Both the position numbers and the translations under genes were made by a program. Below the pieces are notes generated by a model that was not told the DNA's origin, did not search any database, and worked only from the letters and a program-made list of their open reading frames with translations. A stretch of 64,000 bases of DNA from Terriglobia bacterium (GTDB lineage: Bacteria; Acidobacteriota; Terriglobia; Bryobacterales; Bryobacteraceae): positions 17,193 to 81,192 of the forward strand of contig JANYJA010000060.1 of assembly GCA_025358575.1 (NCBI GenBank), read 5' to 3'. Shown piece after piece: positions 50,842 to 60,511 of the stretch (position 1 is its first letter; every line of letters begins with the position of its first letter).

Positions 50842-52284
50842 TCAGTGCGGGGTCCGCGGAAATGTGCTGGATTTCACGGCGATCGCGATGATCGATGTGG
50901 GCGGCCACGGAAGCGTTTGGTCGATTTTACGCCATAGCCAGACCAGACGATTGAACAGGCGCAGGGGGAACCGTGCGAGAGTTTGTGTTTTGAATATGCG
51001 CCCGTTTATGTACCATCCGGGCCGCGCGATTCGGTTGAAGTCGATGGTGTGTTGGATTTTGAAGCCGGCCTGCTCGAGCCGCGAGCGAAGTTCGTCGCGC
51101 GAATAGCGGCGGAAATGGCCCAGCGCCGTGTCGAGCGTCCCGAAAAGGGATTGATCGTGCGGCACCAGCACGATCAGGCGGCCGCCTTCGGGCAGGATGG
51201 CGTACAGGCGCTGGAGCGATCCCAAATCGTCTTCCACGTGTTCGAGAACGTTCAGGAAAACGATGGTGTCGATGCGGCCCACGAATTGCGCTAAGTCGTC
51301 TACTCGTTCAATGTCGCACCGGCGAACTTGGATGTTGGAGCGATAGCGGAAAGCGTTTCGCAAGCGTTCAATGTACTCGAGGTCTATATCCGTGGCGGCG
51401 TAGAATTTTCGCTTGGGGGCGAGCAGCCGCGTCAGATTCCCGGTGCCCGCGCCGATTTCGAGAACGCGATCGCCGACGAACGGAAGGATGGTTTCCGCCA
51501 TCCAACGGTTAAATTTAGGCGCTAACGAAAATGCATCTAGGATTTGGGGTCCCGGTTCCGTATAGATCGACTTAGTGAAACGCGACTGAAGGATCACCCA
51601 CATCGCTTCGAAAGCGTCTTTCAATCCAATCTTCTTGCCCTCTTCGTAGGTCCGACCGTGATAGCTGATCGGTGTTTCGTAGATGCGAGCCTGGCGCCGG
51701 GCGAGTTTAATGGTGATCTCGGGCTCAATTCCGAAGCGGTCATTGTGAATCGGGATGGTCTTGAGCAGAGACGTGCGAAAAGCCTTGTAGCAGGTTTCCA
51801 TGTCCGTCAGATTGACGTCTGCTGCAATATTGCAGACCGTGGTGAGGAGGTGATTGGCCAGGGAGTGCCAATAATAGAGGACGCGGCGCTCCCCGGCGAC
51901 TAGAAAACGCGAGCCGTAGACGGCGTCGGCCTGCCCCGAAAGCAGTGGCGCCAAGAGCTTTGAATATTCGCGCGGATCGTATTCCAGATCGGCATCCTGA
52001 ATCAGCGTGTATTCATAGGAGGCGTGCCGAATGGCAGTGCGGATGGCCGCGCCTTTCCCTTGATTGCGTTTGTGGCGCAGGAAATGGATATGCGCTTCGG
52101 GATGGGCCGCGATGAAGACATTGACTGAATCCACGGAACCGTCGGTAGAGCAATCGTCGACGATGATGACTTCGCGCGGCATGTCGTCGGGCAGTGGGGC
52201 CGCGAATACGCGCTCAAGCAGAGTTGAGATGAATTCCTCCTCGTTGAAGAGAGGGATGAGGATGGAAAGAGACGGAGACTGCAT
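50842..52284 (-). CDS. Glycosyltransferase family 2 fused to a SAM methyltransferase
   Basis: This 480-residue protein joins two enzymes. Residues 1-235 form a DPM1-like GT2 domain: LSILIPLFNEEEFI, DDCSTDGSVDS and the metal-binding IQDADLEYDP. Residues ~260-400 form a class I methyltransferase (RVLEIGAGTGNLTRLLAPK), with the post-motif FLNVLEHVEDDLGSL. The tail may reach the membrane. It could glycosylate a polyprenyl phosphate and methylate the sugar or lipid. The PAP2 phosphatase downstream would fit polyprenyl recycling; this is inference. Confidence 0.87.
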   Translation of the reverse strand: MQSPSLSILIPLFNEEEFISTLLERVFAAPLPDDMPREVIIVDDCSTDGSVDSVNVFIAAHPEAHIHFLRHKRNQGKGAAIRTAIRHASYEYTLIQDADLEYDPREYSKLLAPLLSGQADAVYGSRFLVAGERRVLYYWHSLANHLLTTVCNIAADVNLTDMETCYKAFRTSLLKTIPIHNDRFGIEPEITIKLARRQARIYETPISYHGRTYEEGKKIGLKDAFEAMWVILQSRFTKSIYTEPGPQILDAFSLAPKFNRWMAETILPFVGDRVLEIGAGTGNLTRLLAPKRKFYAATDIDLEYIERLRNAFRYRSNIQVRRCDIERVDDLAQFVGRIDTIVFLNVLEHVEDDLGSLQRLYAILPEGGRLIVLVPHDQSLFGTLDTALGHFRRYSRDELRSRLEQAGFKIQHTIDFNRIARPGWYINGRIFKTQTLARFPLRLFNRLVWLWRKIDQTLPWPPTSIIAIAVKSSTFPRTPH

Positions 52285-52414
52285 GAGTACCTGTCATTTT
52301 AGTTGACTGGGAACTCCTCAGTACCCGTAGGGCTTTTTTGTTCCAAATTGGAACGAAAGAGGTATTGGTGGGCGAAAAGGTGTTATCTAAGATGTAGTTA
52401 CGGGCTGACCGCGA

Positions 52415-53155
52415 ATGAATGGGATAAGGCGTAGTATTGCGGTGGCGGGGATTCTTCTGGCGCTGGCTTTTGAAGCGGGAGCCACGGCAGTAGACGTTAC
52501 CTCGCAGAGCGTCGTCACACTTCCCCATGGGTCGCAACTGACCATTGAGTTTGGAATTTCGAATTACTCACTTAACAACCCGGGCGTCTCGCCTTTTCCG
52601 ACTTCCATCGGCTTGCAAGTGTTCGGCCCTCAAATGTCCAACGCGCGAACGGCGATGGCGGACACAACCCAATATTTCGCGGACTATCTGCTTCAAGGGT
52701 GCCTGGAGTCGCTAGACGGTTTTTGGTCGGTGCCCTTTAATGATCCGGTTGCGGCCCGGTTGGGGTATGCTCCGGGGGCGGTGCTGCTAAAGCCGGGCAT
52801 CACGGGTTCTATGTCGCCGATTGCGGTTGCCACGGCCTCGCAGGTTCTCGATGCAACTCTTTCACAATCGTTATTCGGCCAAAACGCAACTGCCTACAAC
52901 TCGGCATATATCGTCCTCCAGAATGCCGGGGCGGACGTGGACATCGGTTTGGGCTCGGGATATTCGCTTCGCAGTGCGATTTTTGAGCCTGGGATCGGCG
53001 GCGCAGGATCGATACAGACAACAGGTATGACTCGGACGGTTACCCTCGGGAATTCACCGAGCAGCGTCCCTGAACCGGGTACATGGGTGCTGCTGGCGGC
53101 GGGGTTGGCGTGTCTAATGGGGAGCCGATTCACCTACCGCATTCCCAAGAGCTGA
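52415..53155 (+). CDS. PEP-CTERM sorted exported protein
   Basis: This 246-residue protein has a signal peptide (RRSIAVAGILLALAFEAGAT) and a C-terminal sorting signal: VPEPGTWVLLAAGLACL followed by basic residues. The body is beta-rich without a recognised domain. PEP-CTERM proteins are processed by exosortase and delivered to the surface or matrix; exosortase is not in this window. Confidence 0.85.
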   Translation: MNGIRRSIAVAGILLALAFEAGATAVDVTSQSVVTLPHGSQLTIEFGISNYSLNNPGVSPFPTSIGLQVFGPQMSNARTAMADTTQYFADYLLQGCLESLDGFWSVPFNDPVAARLGYAPGAVLLKPGITGSMSPIAVATASQVLDATLSQSLFGQNATAYNSAYIVLQNAGADVDIGLGSGYSLRSAIFEPGIGGAGSIQTTGMTRTVTLGNSPSSVPEPGTWVLLAAGLACLMGSRFTYRIPKS

Positions 53156-53220
53156 TCAACGCCTCAAAACGTTGCGAACCATTACCATGGGTTATTCGTC
53201 TATTTAACGACAACCCATTT

Positions 53221-55872
53221 ATGAAACCCATCATATTTTTATGCCTCCTCTCTTGCGGGGCGGTCGCCACCGCCTTTTCGGCTGGGCCTCCTAAGCTCCG
53301 CCTCGGTGAAGTCGAAAAGATTCAGCCGCTCAGCTATCGTGCCAACTTGGCAGTGGATCCTACAAAAGACGATTTCACCGGAAGCATCGAAATCACGGTT
53401 GACATCCAGGAAGCTACTCAGACGATTTGGCTCAACCAGGAGAACCTCAAGATTAAAGACGCCACCATTAAGTCAGGCGGGAAGACGCTCATCGCGAAAG
53501 CCATTCCGGGCGGGGTCGATTACCTGGGGCTTGAATTCGATGCGCCGCTCCCGACTGGGACGGCGGTAATTCATGTGAACTACAGCGGCGTCGTCCTAAC
53601 GAAGAACTCCTCCGGAATTTTCCGCCAGGAGGATAACGGAAATTGGTACGCTTTTACGCAGTTCGAAGCGACGGACGCTCGTGCCGCGTTTCCCTGCTTC
53701 GATGAGCCTTCTTATAAGACTCCGTGGCAACTGACGTTGCGATTCCCCTCCCAAAACACAGCGATCAGCAATACGAGCATCGCTTCAGAAAAGACGGAAG
53801 GTGCGACCAAAACCGTCGTTTTCCGGCAGACGCTGCCGCTTCCCAGCTACTTGGTCGCGTTCGCCGTCGGGCCATTTGAGTATGTTTCCGGCGGGGTCGC
53901 GGGTCAGAAGCGAGTTCCGGTGCGGATCGTGGTTCCGAAGGGTCACTCTGCCGAGGCTAAGTACGCCGCGGAAGTCACCGCGGAAATCATCAACCGTCAC
54001 GAAAAATATTTCGGAATTCCGTATCCGTACGACAAAGCCGACCAAGTTGCGATCGTGACCACGGCCGGTTTCGGGGCGATGGAAAACCCCGGTATGGTGA
54101 CCTACGCGCAGAATTTGATCCTTGCGAAGCCAGAGAGCGACACCATTAACCGGCAACGCGGCTACGCTGAAGTGGCCGCTCACGAACTGGCGCACCAGTG
54201 GTTCGGCGACTTGGTCACCACCACGTGGTGGAACGATATTTGGCTGAATGAAGCCTTCGCCACTTGGATGGAGCAGAAGCTGATTTCCGAGTGGAAGCCA
54301 GAGTGGAAGACCGATGTGGCCGACGTGGGAACGCGGTTGTTTGCGGCAAGGGAAGACAGCCTAATTTCGGCGCGCAAGATCCGGCAGCCGATTGAAGCGA
54401 AAGACGACATCAACAACGCTTTTGACGGAATCACCTATCAAAAGGGCGCGGCTGTGATCGGGATGTTCGAGAGCTGGATGGGCCCGAAGGAATTCCAGAA
54501 AGGCGTGCAGAGCTACATGAAGCAATACGCGTTCCGGGCGACGACGGCAGGCGATTTCCTCGATTCGATCAGCTCGGCGAGTAGAAAAGATGTCACTAGC
54601 TCGTTTTCGACATTTCTCAATCAAGCCGGAGTGCCGCTGGTCTCAGTGGCTTTAAAGTGTGACCAGGGGGCGCCAGCGTTGCACTTGACGCAACAGCGCT
54701 TCCTGCCGCTAGGGTCGAAAGGGTCGGCGGACCAGGTATGGAGCATACCGGTGTGCGTGCGTTACGGATCCGGAGACAACGGGCAAAGCGAGTGCACCCT
54801 GATGACGCAGCCGGCGATGGATTGGAAACTGAAGGCGAAGAGCTGCCCAGCTTGGGTGCAGGCAAACGATCGCGCGGTGGGATATTATCGCGTGGAATAT
54901 GAAGGCGGCCTGTTTGGGGCGCTGACCGATGGAAACACCGAGAAGAGGCTGAGCGCGCCCGAGCGCGTCGACTTGATGGGTAATGCGGAAGCACTTTCAA
55001 ACGCCGGCAGACTGCCCGCGGGTGACGTGCTCGCGCTGGTTGAGAAATACCACGCAGATACCGAACGGCAAGTAGTCCAAAGCGCGGTAGGGCTGGCGAG
55101 GGGCCCATCGACGTATCTCGTCTCGAACGAACTTACCCCAAATTATCAGCGCTTCCTTCTGAAGGATTTCCAGGCGCGCGCCCACCAACTGGGTTGGACA
55201 CCGAAACCGGGTGAATCCGACGACGTGAAACTGATGCGACCGGGGATGCTCCGGCTGGTGGCGACGCTGGGCGGCGATCGGGAACTCGCCACCCAGGCTA
55301 AGGATCTCGCGGAAAAATGGTTCCTGGATCGGAAATCTATCGATCCGAATCTGGTGAATGCAGTGCTTGGGACCGCCGCTTATTATGGCAATAAAACCCT
55401 GTTTGATCGGTTCATGGCGGAATTCCTGAAAACTCAGGACAAGCAGGTGAGGCAGACTCTGATCGGCGCGATGGGGTCGTGCCGCGATTCCGCGGCTATT
55501 GGGGCCGGAATGGACGCTCTGGTAGCGGGAAAAGTTCCGTTCATGGAAGGGGCTTTCCTCCTGTTTAATGGTCAGAACGACGCGTCGACCCGCAAGCTTC
55601 CGTTCGAATTCCTGCAAGCGCACTGGGACGAAGTCACGGCGAAGATGCCCACGGGCGGTGGTTTCGATTTCGGCTCGGTGCTGCCGCAAGTGGGTGGAGC
55701 TTTCTGCGATGCGCAGTCGAGACAGAGTCTCGCCGAATTCTTTAAACCCCGCGTGGATAAGTTCGTGGGCGCGCCACGGGCTCTCGACCAGACGCTGGAA
55801 GGGATCGACCTCTGCATCGCGAGTACAGCGGCGCAGAAGTCCAGCGTGGAGGCTTTTCTGCAAAAGTATTAG
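53221..55872 (+). CDS. Secreted M1-family aminopeptidase
   Basis: The start is ATG 53221, giving a signal peptide (MKPIIFLCLLSCGAVATAFS); the frame is open upstream only within the PEP-CTERM gene. The 883-residue zinc enzyme has the substrate-anchoring GFGAMENPG, HELAHQWFGD with a second zinc Glu about 19 residues later (NEAFATW), and a C-terminal ERAP1-like helical domain. It removes N-terminal residues from peptides, probably in the periplasm or outside. Length and order of domains are normal. Confidence 0.92.
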   Translation: MKPIIFLCLLSCGAVATAFSAGPPKLRLGEVEKIQPLSYRANLAVDPTKDDFTGSIEITVDIQEATQTIWLNQENLKIKDATIKSGGKTLIAKAIPGGVDYLGLEFDAPLPTGTAVIHVNYSGVVLTKNSSGIFRQEDNGNWYAFTQFEATDARAAFPCFDEPSYKTPWQLTLRFPSQNTAISNTSIASEKTEGATKTVVFRQTLPLPSYLVAFAVGPFEYVSGGVAGQKRVPVRIVVPKGHSAEAKYAAEVTAEIINRHEKYFGIPYPYDKADQVAIVTTAGFGAMENPGMVTYAQNLILAKPESDTINRQRGYAEVAAHELAHQWFGDLVTTTWWNDIWLNEAFATWMEQKLISEWKPEWKTDVADVGTRLFAAREDSLISARKIRQPIEAKDDINNAFDGITYQKGAAVIGMFESWMGPKEFQKGVQSYMKQYAFRATTAGDFLDSISSASRKDVTSSFSTFLNQAGVPLVSVALKCDQGAPALHLTQQRFLPLGSKGSADQVWSIPVCVRYGSGDNGQSECTLMTQPAMDWKLKAKSCPAWVQANDRAVGYYRVEYEGGLFGALTDGNTEKRLSAPERVDLMGNAEALSNAGRLPAGDVLALVEKYHADTERQVVQSAVGLARGPSTYLVSNELTPNYQRFLLKDFQARAHQLGWTPKPGESDDVKLMRPGMLRLVATLGGDRELATQAKDLAEKWFLDRKSIDPNLVNAVLGTAAYYGNKTLFDRFMAEFLKTQDKQVRQTLIGAMGSCRDSAAIGAGMDALVAGKVPFMEGAFLLFNGQNDASTRKLPFEFLQAHWDEVTAKMPTGGGFDFGSVLPQVGGAFCDAQSRQSLAEFFKPRVDKFVGAPRALDQTLEGIDLCIASTAAQKSSVEAFLQKY

Positions 55873-55913
55873 GTCAATCGATAGCGCCCACGGTTATCAA
55901 AATCGCTGCCATC

Positions 55914-56510
55914 ATGGACAATATGGATACGCTAAGCACGCTCGGCTTCGCGATGGGTTCGGCGTGGCTCTCCGGATTGAACCTTTACGCGGCAGTTCTT
56001 ACCATGGGCCTGCTTCAGCGATTTCATCTGGTGGAACTTCCAGGGAGCCTGGGCCGATTGGACCAGTGGTGGATTATCGGCTTGGCGGGTTTTATGTACG
56101 CAGCGGAATTCGTCGCGGACAAAGTACCCGTGGTCGATTCCGCCTGGGACGCGATCCATACCTTCATACGTATTCCGGCGGGGGCCGTGTTAGCCGCTTC
56201 GGCATTCGCGCATTTTGACCCCGGCGTGCGGATTGCGGCGCTGTTAATCGGCGGCGGCGTGGCGCTGAGTTCGCACGGCGCCAAAGCGGCCACGAGGCTT
56301 GCCGCTAATACCAGTCCAGAGCCATTCTCGAATATGGCACTAAGCCTCTTTGAAGATGTGATCGCGTTTGGATCGACCGTGTTAATGGCATTCCATCCGG
56401 TGGTGATTCTTCTTGTTGTGATGATTTTCCTGTTGCTGGCAATCTGGTTCGTACCGAAGATTTTTCGGGCGCTCCGGAACCAGTTCCGCCGCATGGCGCA
56501 CGTGCACTAG
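55914..56510 (+). CDS. DUF4126 membrane protein
   Basis: This 198-residue protein has five or six hydrophobic helices. The pattern MGSAWLSGLNLYAAVLTMGL, EFVADKVPVVDSAWDAIHTF and SSHGAKAATRLAANTSPEP is that of DUF4126, a widespread integral membrane family of unknown function. It is 41 bases downstream of the aminopeptidase and convergent with recG. Confidence 0.82.
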   Translation: MDNMDTLSTLGFAMGSAWLSGLNLYAAVLTMGLLQRFHLVELPGSLGRLDQWWIIGLAGFMYAAEFVADKVPVVDSAWDAIHTFIRIPAGAVLAASAFAHFDPGVRIAALLIGGGVALSSHGAKAATRLAANTSPEPFSNMALSLFEDVIAFGSTVLMAFHPVVILLVVMIFLLLAIWFVPKIFRALRNQFRRMAHVH

Positions 56511-56584
56511 CGGGCTGGGATGGGCAGACCCAAGCGACCCTTAATTTTTAATGAAGCGAAGGTCAGTTTGGGTGCGCTTGCAGG

Positions 56585-58690
56585 CTAGCCGACTTGGACC
56601 AAGCCGTAGCTGCGCTGCCAGTGATCGCGAATATAGGTGACGGCTTTCGCCAGATCCTCTTTCGAAGGTGGATCATTGACGAATTCGTTGGCTTCGCGGC
56701 GGGCTAACACAAGGATGTCTTCGTCGCGAAGAATGTTGGCGATCCGAAGGGCGGGAATTCCGGATTGCTTGGTGCCGAAGAACTCTCCAGGGCCGCGGAG
56801 CTTGAGGTCCATCTCGGCGATCAGGAAACCGTCTGTTGTGTCGACCAAGGTGCGGATGCGCTCCTTGCCGGTGTCGTTTAACTTTTCGGTGACGAGCACG
56901 CAATAGCTTTGGTCGGCGCCGCGCCCCACGCGTCCACGCAGTTGGTGGAGCTGCGCGAGACCAAAGCGCTCGGCTTGCTCGACGACCATCACGGTGGCGT
57001 TGGGGACATCCACGCCGACCTCGATCACAGTCGTTGAGACGAGAATTTTGATGCGGCCGTGCTTGAAGTCGTCCATCGCGGATTCCTTTTCAGCCGAGGT
57101 CAGACGTCCGTGCAGAAGGCCGACGGGGATGTTGGGGAAAACTTCTTTGGAGAGGTGCGCGTGCATCTGCTGCGCGGCTTTCATAGCCTGCGTTTCGGAT
57201 TCCTCAATAACTGGGTAGACGACGTAAGCTTGGCGGCCCGCTTCGACTTGCCTCTGGAGGAAGCTATAGACCAGCTCGACCTGATCATTGGGGACGTGCT
57301 TGGTGATGATCTTCTTTCGTCCGGGCGGCATTTCGTCGATGGCGGAGACGTCGAGGTCGCCATAGATTGTCATTGCAAGGCTGCGGGGGATGGGGGTGGC
57401 GGTCATCACGAGGACGTCGGGGGTAACGCCTTTTTGGGCGAGTTCGAAGCGCTGCATGACGCCGAAGCGGTGCTGCTCATCGATGACGATGAAGCCGAGG
57501 CGGTCGAATTCGACATCCTTCTCCAGAAGGGCGTGGGTGCCGATGGCAATTTTGACTAGGCCTTGAGCGAGGAGTTTTTTGATTTGCAATTTTTCGCGCG
57601 CGGTGTTCGAACCGGTGAGCAGCGCGGGCACGTAACCCAGCTTGGTGAAGAGCGGCTTGAGCGAAAGGTAGTGCTGCGTGGCGAGAATTTCGGTTGGCGC
57701 GAGGATGGCGCACTGGTATCCGTTTTCGAGGGCGATGACGCAGGCTTCCGCGGCGACAATGGTTTTGCCGCTGCCGACGTCGCCCTGCAGGAGGCGGTTC
57801 ATGGGGCTCGGCAACTTCATGTCATCGGAGATTTCTTTGAGCACGCGCTTCTGAGCGTTAGTGGGCTTGAAGGGGAGGATGGCTTTAACCTGCTCGCGCA
57901 CACGGTCGGTGATTTGGAAGGCGATTCCGGGCATCATGCGGGCTTTGCCGCGCTTGAGGGCGAGGCCGCATTCGAGCCAGAAAAATTCCTCTAGGATGAG
58001 ACGAAATTGCACGGGGGAGCGGAAGGAATTGAGCATGCGCAGGTCGGCATCGGGGGCGGGAAAGTGCGTTTCGCGGAGGGCCGTAGCGCGGTCGGGGAGG
58101 CGAAGGCGTCGAACGAGTACTTCAGGGAGGTGATCCTCAATTGGAGGCATCGCAGAGATGATGCGGTACATGAGGGTGCGCAGGATTTTGGTGTTGATCT
58201 TGGCGGCGGCCTCGTAGATGGGGACGATGCGTCCGACGTGGAGAGCGGCTTCCCCTTCATCGTCATCGCCGGAGAGCATTTCGAATTCGGGATGGAGCAT
58301 TTGGAGCTCGCCGCGGTAGCTATCGAATTCCACTTTGCCGAAAAGGGCGAGTTTCCGGCCGGGGACAATGCGGTCGGCGAGATACCCCCCGTGGAACCAT
58401 TTGCCGAGGAGAACGGCGCGAGAGGCGTCGGTGAACTGGGCTTCGAAGAGGCCGAGATTTTTGCGGCGGAAGCCGGCGAGATTAGCGGAGCGCACTTCGA
58501 CAACGACGGTGGCCATTTCGCCCGGTGCGAGCTGCGCGATGGACTTCATGTTGCTGCGATCTTCGTAGCGAAAGGGGGCGTAGGAAAGCAGATCCTCGAT
58601 GGTCATGAGGCCCTTGGCGTGCAGCATGGCTGCCCGGCCCGGACCGACGCCTTTCAAGTATTCCAGTGGTTGGTTGAGGGAGAGGGTCAA
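56585..58690 (-). CDS. recG: ATP-dependent DNA helicase RecG
   Basis: RecG remodels stalled replication forks and Holliday junctions. This 701-residue protein starts with TTG 58690. The N-terminal wedge domain opens with PLEYLKGVGPGRAAMLHAKG. Helicase motifs are I GDVGSGKT, II (DEQH) VIDEQHRFG, III ATPIPRSLAM, V VEVGVDVPNAT and VI QLRGRVGRG. The C-terminal TRG region (FGTKQSGIPALRIAN) is intact. It is divergent from the oxidoreductase gene, with 27 bases between starts. Confidence 0.96.
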   Translation of the reverse strand: MTLSLNQPLEYLKGVGPGRAAMLHAKGLMTIEDLLSYAPFRYEDRSNMKSIAQLAPGEMATVVVEVRSANLAGFRRKNLGLFEAQFTDASRAVLLGKWFHGGYLADRIVPGRKLALFGKVEFDSYRGELQMLHPEFEMLSGDDDEGEAALHVGRIVPIYEAAAKINTKILRTLMYRIISAMPPIEDHLPEVLVRRLRLPDRATALRETHFPAPDADLRMLNSFRSPVQFRLILEEFFWLECGLALKRGKARMMPGIAFQITDRVREQVKAILPFKPTNAQKRVLKEISDDMKLPSPMNRLLQGDVGSGKTIVAAEACVIALENGYQCAILAPTEILATQHYLSLKPLFTKLGYVPALLTGSNTAREKLQIKKLLAQGLVKIAIGTHALLEKDVEFDRLGFIVIDEQHRFGVMQRFELAQKGVTPDVLVMTATPIPRSLAMTIYGDLDVSAIDEMPPGRKKIITKHVPNDQVELVYSFLQRQVEAGRQAYVVYPVIEESETQAMKAAQQMHAHLSKEVFPNIPVGLLHGRLTSAEKESAMDDFKHGRIKILVSTTVIEVGVDVPNATVMVVEQAERFGLAQLHQLRGRVGRGADQSYCVLVTEKLNDTGKERIRTLVDTTDGFLIAEMDLKLRGPGEFFGTKQSGIPALRIANILRDEDILVLARREANEFVNDPPSKEDLAKAVTYIRDHWQRSYGLVQVG

Positions 58691-58717
58691 AAGCTGTCCG
58701 TAGTGTACAATGCGCGA

Positions 58718-59653
58718 ATGCGCGTGCTGATTCTAGCGGTAGCGGGATTGTGCTGTGCTGGCGCGGCGGAACTTCGCTTGGGCGTGGTGGGGACGGACAC
58801 ATCGCACGTGACTGCGTTCGCGAAGATGTTGAACGACAGCACGTCGCCGGACTATGTTCCGGGGGCGCGCATTGTGGCGGCATATAAGGGCGGCAGCAAA
58901 GACATAGAATCGAGTGCGTCGCGGGTGGACGGATTCGCGGAAGAACTGCGGACGAAGTGGAAAATAGAGTTCTATTCGGACATCGCGAACCTGTGCCGCA
59001 AAGTGGATGGCGTGCTGCTGACGAGCGTTGATGGACGCGTGCATCTGGAGCAGATCAAAGCGATTTTGGCGGCGAAGAAGCCCGTATTCATCGACAAGCC
59101 TCTGGCGGCGACGCTGGAGGATGCGCGGGAGATCGCGCGGCTGGCGCAGGCGGCGGGGGTGCCGTGGTTTAGCGCATCGAGCATGCGCTTCGGCGAGATG
59201 GGGACGACGTTGAAGTTCCCTGATACGCGCGGCGTATTCACGTGGGGGCCGGGGCCGCTGGAGACGCATCACGCGCTGGAAATGTCGTGGTATGCGATTC
59301 ATCCGATCGAACTTCTTTACACGTTGATGGGGCCGGGCTGCGACGAGGTGACGCGCCTTTACACCACTGACGAAGATGCGATTACGGGGCACTGGAAGGA
59401 CGGCCGGATCGGGAGCGTGCGGGCCCTGAGGCCTTATGGGACTTATGGGGCGGTGGTGTTCCGGCAGAAGGAAGTGGTGCAGAGCAAGGTGCAGTCGGCG
59501 GAGGGGTATCGCGGGCTGGTGATTGAGATCGTGAAGTTTTTTGAGACAAAGCAGCCGCCGGTTTCGAATGAAGAGACCCTGGAGATATTCGCATTTATGG
59601 ATGCGGCGCAGCGGAGCCGGGCGGCGGGCGGGGCACCGATGAAGCTGCGCTGA
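58718..59653 (+). CDS. Exported Gfo/Idh/MocA-family oxidoreductase
   Basis: I chose ATG 58718, giving the short signal MRVLILAVAGLCCAGAAELR; the open frame extends far into recG but only as antisense. The Rossmann start (LRLGVVGTDTSHVTAFAKML) has an unusual GTDTSH in place of GxGxxG. The catalytic Lys region FIDKPLAATLEDARE is present. The 311-residue protein lacks the usual downstream His-rich signature (HALEMSWYAIHPIELLY is the nearest match). It may act on sugars in the periplasm; the cofactor is uncertain. Confidence 0.78.
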   Translation: MRVLILAVAGLCCAGAAELRLGVVGTDTSHVTAFAKMLNDSTSPDYVPGARIVAAYKGGSKDIESSASRVDGFAEELRTKWKIEFYSDIANLCRKVDGVLLTSVDGRVHLEQIKAILAAKKPVFIDKPLAATLEDAREIARLAQAAGVPWFSASSMRFGEMGTTLKFPDTRGVFTWGPGPLETHHALEMSWYAIHPIELLYTLMGPGCDEVTRLYTTDEDAITGHWKDGRIGSVRALRPYGTYGAVVFRQKEVVQSKVQSAEGYRGLVIEIVKFFETKQPPVSNEETLEIFAFMDAAQRSRAAGGAPMKLR

Positions 59654-59740
59654 ACTTTCGTGGGGCGGCGGATTGTGCATAACCGCATCGCGGAAACGAT
59701 CGTAATTGGGGACCGGAAGCGAGGGCTACACTAGGAGTTC

Positions 59741-60511
59741 ATGTCGAATTTGCTTGAAGGCAAGCTGGCCATCATTTTGGGCATCGCGAATAAGTGGAGT
59801 CTAGCCTACTCCATTGCGCAAGCGTTCTCTCGGGAAGGGGGTGAGCTGGTGGTGACGTATTTGGGGAATCACCAGAAGGCGGCGATGGAATCGCTTAGCA
59901 AGGGTCTTAATGTGGTCGCGACACTGCCTTGCGATGTGACCATGGACGAGGATCTGGCGAATTTGACCGAAGGTCTCGCGAAGCTGGGACGGCCACTTGA
60001 CGTGGTGGTGCATAGCTTGGCATTTGCGAATCGGGATGACTTGACACGGCCATTTGTCGAGACACAGCGCGATGGCTTTTTGCTGGCGCAGAATGTGAGC
60101 GCGTATTCGCTGGTCGCGGTGGCACGGGCGACCGCGCCGCTGATGACGCGGGGCGGTGCGATGATGACGCTGACGTATTTGGGATCGACGCGCGTGCTTC
60201 CGAACTATAACGTGATGGGCGTGGCTAAGGCCTCGCTCGAAGCCAGCATGCGTTATTTGGCGAGCGAAATGGGAGCACGCAATATTCGGGTGAACGCGAT
60301 TTCGGCGGGTGCGGTGAAAACCGCGTCGGCGCGGGCGATCAAAGATTTCTCGCTGGCGCTGGATGCGATGGCGCAACGCGCCCCGCTGCGAAGGAATACG
60401 GACCCGGCTGAGGTTGCGGACGCAGCTGTGTTTTTGGCGAGCGATTTGGGGCGGGGTGTGACGGGCAATGTGCTTTTCGTGGATTCCGGAATGCACATTA
60501 TGGCAATTTAA
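59741..60511 (+). CDS. fabI: Enoyl-[acyl-carrier-protein] reductase FabI
   Basis: This enzyme catalyses the last, NADH-dependent step of each fatty-acid elongation cycle. The 256-residue short-chain dehydrogenase has the FabI-type nucleotide loop LGIANKWSLAYSIAQAF, the catalytic Tyr and Lys in YNVMGVAK, and the tail GNVLFVDSGMHIM. The ribosome site AGGAG lies just before ATG 59741. A decayed PAS kinase gene on the other strand ends against its 3' end. Confidence 0.95.
   Translation: MSNLLEGKLAIILGIANKWSLAYSIAQAFSREGGELVVTYLGNHQKAAMESLSKGLNVVATLPCDVTMDEDLANLTEGLAKLGRPLDVVVHSLAFANRDDLTRPFVETQRDGFLLAQNVSAYSLVAVARATAPLMTRGGAMMTLTYLGSTRVLPNYNVMGVAKASLEASMRYLASEMGARNIRVNAISAGAVKTASARAIKDFSLALDAMAQRAPLRRNTDPAEVADAAVFLASDLGRGVTGNVLFVDSGMHIMAI

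Noticed and set aside
56531..56580. CAAGCGACCC and GGGTGCGCTTG as a terminator between the DUF4126 gene and recG
   Set aside because: Stem needs a bulge and the loop is over 25 bases with no U-run, so it is too weak to call.
58007..58717. N-terminal extension of the oxidoreductase to a 548-residue protein
   Set aside because: The extra 237 residues are antisense to recG and lack any domain; ATG 58718 with a signal peptide is better.
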